This document shows, one piece after another, positions 22,487 to 23,990 of a stretch of 23,990 nucleotides of DNA. The DNA is taken from the NCBI GenBank assembly GCA_051004675.1, contig JBPCKC010000031.1, positions 1-23,990 on the forward strand, in the 5' to 3' direction. The translations under genes and the position numbers were made by a program. Position 1 is the first letter of the stretch; every line of letters starts with the position of its first letter. Below the pieces are notes generated by a model. The model ran no database searches and had not been told where the DNA came from. It saw only the letters and a program-made list of their open reading frames with translations. Origin of the DNA: JBDTSW01 sp051004675 (GTDB lineage: Bacteria; Actinomycetota; Thermoleophilia; Solirubrobacterales; 70-9).

Positions 22487-23990
22487 GTGGCCGAGTTCCA
22501 GCCAGTCGATCCCCGCCAGTCCTTCCCCGAGCTCGAGGAGCGGGTGCTCGCGCGCTGGCGCGAGGGCGACGTGTTCGCGCGCTCCCTGGCCCAGCGCACC
22601 GGCGCCGAGACCTGGAGCTTCTACGAGGGCCCGCCGACGGCCAACGGCAAGCCGGGGTCCCACCATGTGCTCTCGCGCGTGTTCAAGGACATCTACCCGC
22701 GCTACCGCACCATGCGCGGCTATCGGGTCCCCCGTAAGGGCGGCTGGGACTGCCACGTGCTGCCGGTCGAGCTGGAGGTCGAGAAGGAGCTGGGGATCTC
22801 CTCGAAGGCCGAGATCGAGGCGTTCGGGATCGCCGAGTTCAACGCGCGCTGCCGCGAGTCGGTGTTCCGCTACGTCTCCGATTGGAACCGCCTGACCGAG
22901 CGCATCGGCTTCTGGATCGACCTCGACGACGCCTACCACACGCTGGATGACTCCTACATCGAGTCGGTCTGGTGGGCCCTGCGCGAGATCTGGGACGCGG
23001 ACCGCCTCTACGAGGGGCACAAGGTGGTCCCGTACTGCCCCCGCTGCGGCACAGCGCTCTCCTCGCACGAGGTCGCGCAGGGCTACCACGACGTCGAGGA
23101 CCCCTCGGTGTTCGTGAAGCTGCCGATCACTGATCCGGAGCCGAGCGACGAGATCCCCGAGTCGCCGCTAAAGGGGGGCGATGCGCTGCTCGCCTGGACG
23201 ACCACCCCCTGGACGCTGATCTCGAACGCGGCGATCGCTGTGGGCCCGGAGATCGAGTACGTACGAGCGCGGGCAGAGGGCTCCGACGAGGTGCTCGTGG
23301 TGGCACGCGCGCGGGTGGAGACGGCGCTCGGCGAGAACGCCGAGGTGCTGGCCCACTTCCCGGGCTCCGCGCTGGCCGGCGTCCGCTACGAGCCCCCGTT
23401 CAGCTACGTCAGCGACTACGGCCCCCGCGGCCACACCGTGCTCGAGGCCGACTTCGTCACCACCGACGAGGGCACCGGCCTGGTCCACACCGCGATCGCC
23501 TTCGGCGAGGACGACTTCCGGCTGGGCGAGCAGTACGGGATCACGCTCCAGAACCCCGTCCTCGCCGACGGGACGTTCGACGAGCGGATCACCGACTTCG
23601 CCGGGCGCTTCGTGAAGGAGGCCGACCCGGATATCGTCGAGGCCCTTCGGGAGCGCGGCCGACTGCACCGCTCGGAGGTCTACCAGCACGCCTATCCGCA
23701 CTGCTGGCGCTGCGACACGCCGCTGCTGTACTACGCGAAGTCCTCGTGGTACGTGAAGACCACCGAGGTCCGCGACCGCATGCTCGCCCACAACGAGGGC
23801 ATCGGATGGCACCCCGAGCACATCAAGCACGGTCGTTTCGGCAAGTGGCTGGAGGGCAACCAGGACTGGGCGCTGTCGCGGGAGCGCTACTGGGGCACGC
23901 CGCTGCCGATCTGGCGCTCCGAGGACGACCGCGAGACCGTGTGCGTCGGGTCGGTTGACGACCTTCGCTCCCTGGGCGCTGACGTTCCCG
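22487..23990 (+). CDS. ileS: Isoleucyl-tRNA synthetase, type 2 (N-terminal part)
   Basis: The first 501 codons of a class I aminoacyl-tRNA synthetase; the window ends inside it (family length about 1,040). The N-terminal catalytic half shows YEGPPTANGKPGSHH, where the usual HxGH signature appears as GSHH (57-60). It is followed by GGWDCHVLPVELEVEKELG, the zinc-type VPYCPRCGTALSSHE segment, and the inserted editing domain with AWTTTPWTLISN. Then follow PHCWRCDTPLLYY and NQDWALSRERYWGTPLPIW, which place it with Thermus-like type-2 enzymes. The KMSKS loop lies outside the window. The V in DCHVLPVE, normally G, is unusual. GTG 22487 is supported by CAGAAT 8 nt upstream. Confidence 0.96.
   Translation, partial: MAEFQPVDPRQSFPELEERVLARWREGDVFARSLAQRTGAETWSFYEGPPTANGKPGSHHVLSRVFKDIYPRYRTMRGYRVPRKGGWDCHVLPVELEVEKELGISSKAEIEAFGIAEFNARCRESVFRYVSDWNRLTERIGFWIDLDDAYHTLDDSYIESVWWALREIWDADRLYEGHKVVPYCPRCGTALSSHEVAQGYHDVEDPSVFVKLPITDPEPSDEIPESPLKGGDALLAWTTTPWTLISNAAIAVGPEIEYVRARAEGSDEVLVVARARVETALGENAEVLAHFPGSALAGVRYEPPFSYVSDYGPRGHTVLEADFVTTDEGTGLVHTAIAFGEDDFRLGEQYGITLQNPVLADGTFDERITDFAGRFVKEADPDIVEALRERGRLHRSEVYQHAYPHCWRCDTPLLYYAKSSWYVKTTEVRDRMLAHNEGIGWHPEHIKHGRFGKWLEGNQDWALSRERYWGTPLPIWRSEDDRETVCVGSVDDLRSLGADVP

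Noticed and set aside
19116..22895. A 1259-codon plus-strand open frame across the SLT, fumC and lipoprotein genes
   Set aside because: Long only because stop codons are rare in GC-rich antisense frames; no conserved motif, and it also runs out of frame through the beginning of ileS.
1..23990. CRISPR arrays, tRNA or rRNA genes, insertion sequences, phage or defence genes
   Set aside because: No regularly spaced repeats, cloverleaf with CCA-proximal GTTCRA-like arm, transposase or integrase motifs were seen on either strand by eye.

Overview
The window is one continuous stretch of a very GC-rich (about 70% by eye), tightly packed chromosome. Actinobacterial traits point to Actinomycetota: a type-2 isoleucyl-tRNA synthetase with a GxHH signature, a c-di-AMP (ydaO/yuaA) riboswitch upstream of a cell-wall peptidase, GTG/TTG starts, and many starts that lack a Shine-Dalgarno but have a -10 hexamer right in front. 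A deep lineage such as Thermoleophilia (Solirubrobacterales/Gaiellales) is my best guess; that placement is inference. I see no phage, transposon, CRISPR, rRNA or tRNA. It reads as core chromosome rather than an accessory island.

Layout. 1-324: the 3' end of a MetE-like methionine synthase. 369-532: two diverged copies of an 84-bp palindrome-bearing repeat between convergent genes. 533-2916 (minus): an aldehyde dehydrogenase translationally coupled to a SAM methyltransferase. 3018-3677: a serine esterase, meeting rarA (minus, 3678-5021) stop codon to stop codon. rarA is divergent from an M20 peptidase that opens a plus-strand run with a DUF1385 protein and an unusually short FtsH (5041-8882). 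8921-9568: methylmalonyl-CoA epimerase and a small DUF3107-like protein. 9623-11685 (minus): a multi-pass membrane protein coupled to a BtrH-like/DUF4872-like protein. 11796-14729: a small membrane protein, a lipid kinase, a PAP2 phosphatase and ychF. 14812-15980: the c-di-AMP riboswitch and a secreted M23 peptidase. 15994-18521: a CrtC/tocopherol-cyclase-like protein and a succinate-semialdehyde dehydrogenase. 18527-22412 (minus): lipoprotein, fumC, a membrane-anchored SLT/M15-like wall hydrolase, and msrA. 22487-end: ileS, cut by the window edge.

How the genes work together. Envelope turnover is the most frequent theme: c-di-AMP-controlled M23 peptidase, SLT/M15-like hydrolase, PAP2 phosphatase beside a lipid kinase, FtsH, and the lipoprotein. 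Central metabolism is scattered among these genes (fumarase, SSADH, methylmalonyl-CoA epimerase, methionine synthase).

I found no clear new multi-gene system. The most notable signals are: (1) nine starts with a TANNNT-type hexamer 6-9 nt upstream and no ribosome-binding site, implying widespread leaderless mRNAs; (2) a symmetric, apparently bidirectional -10 shared by rarA and the M20 peptidase; (3) the c-di-AMP riboswitch on the M23 gene; (4) a wall hydrolase whose reading frame offers only CTG as a plausible start; (5) a perfect 12-bp hairpin burying the start of the membrane-protein gene; (6) an exact in-frame 18-bp duplication in msrA; (7) the swapped GSHH motif of IleRS.
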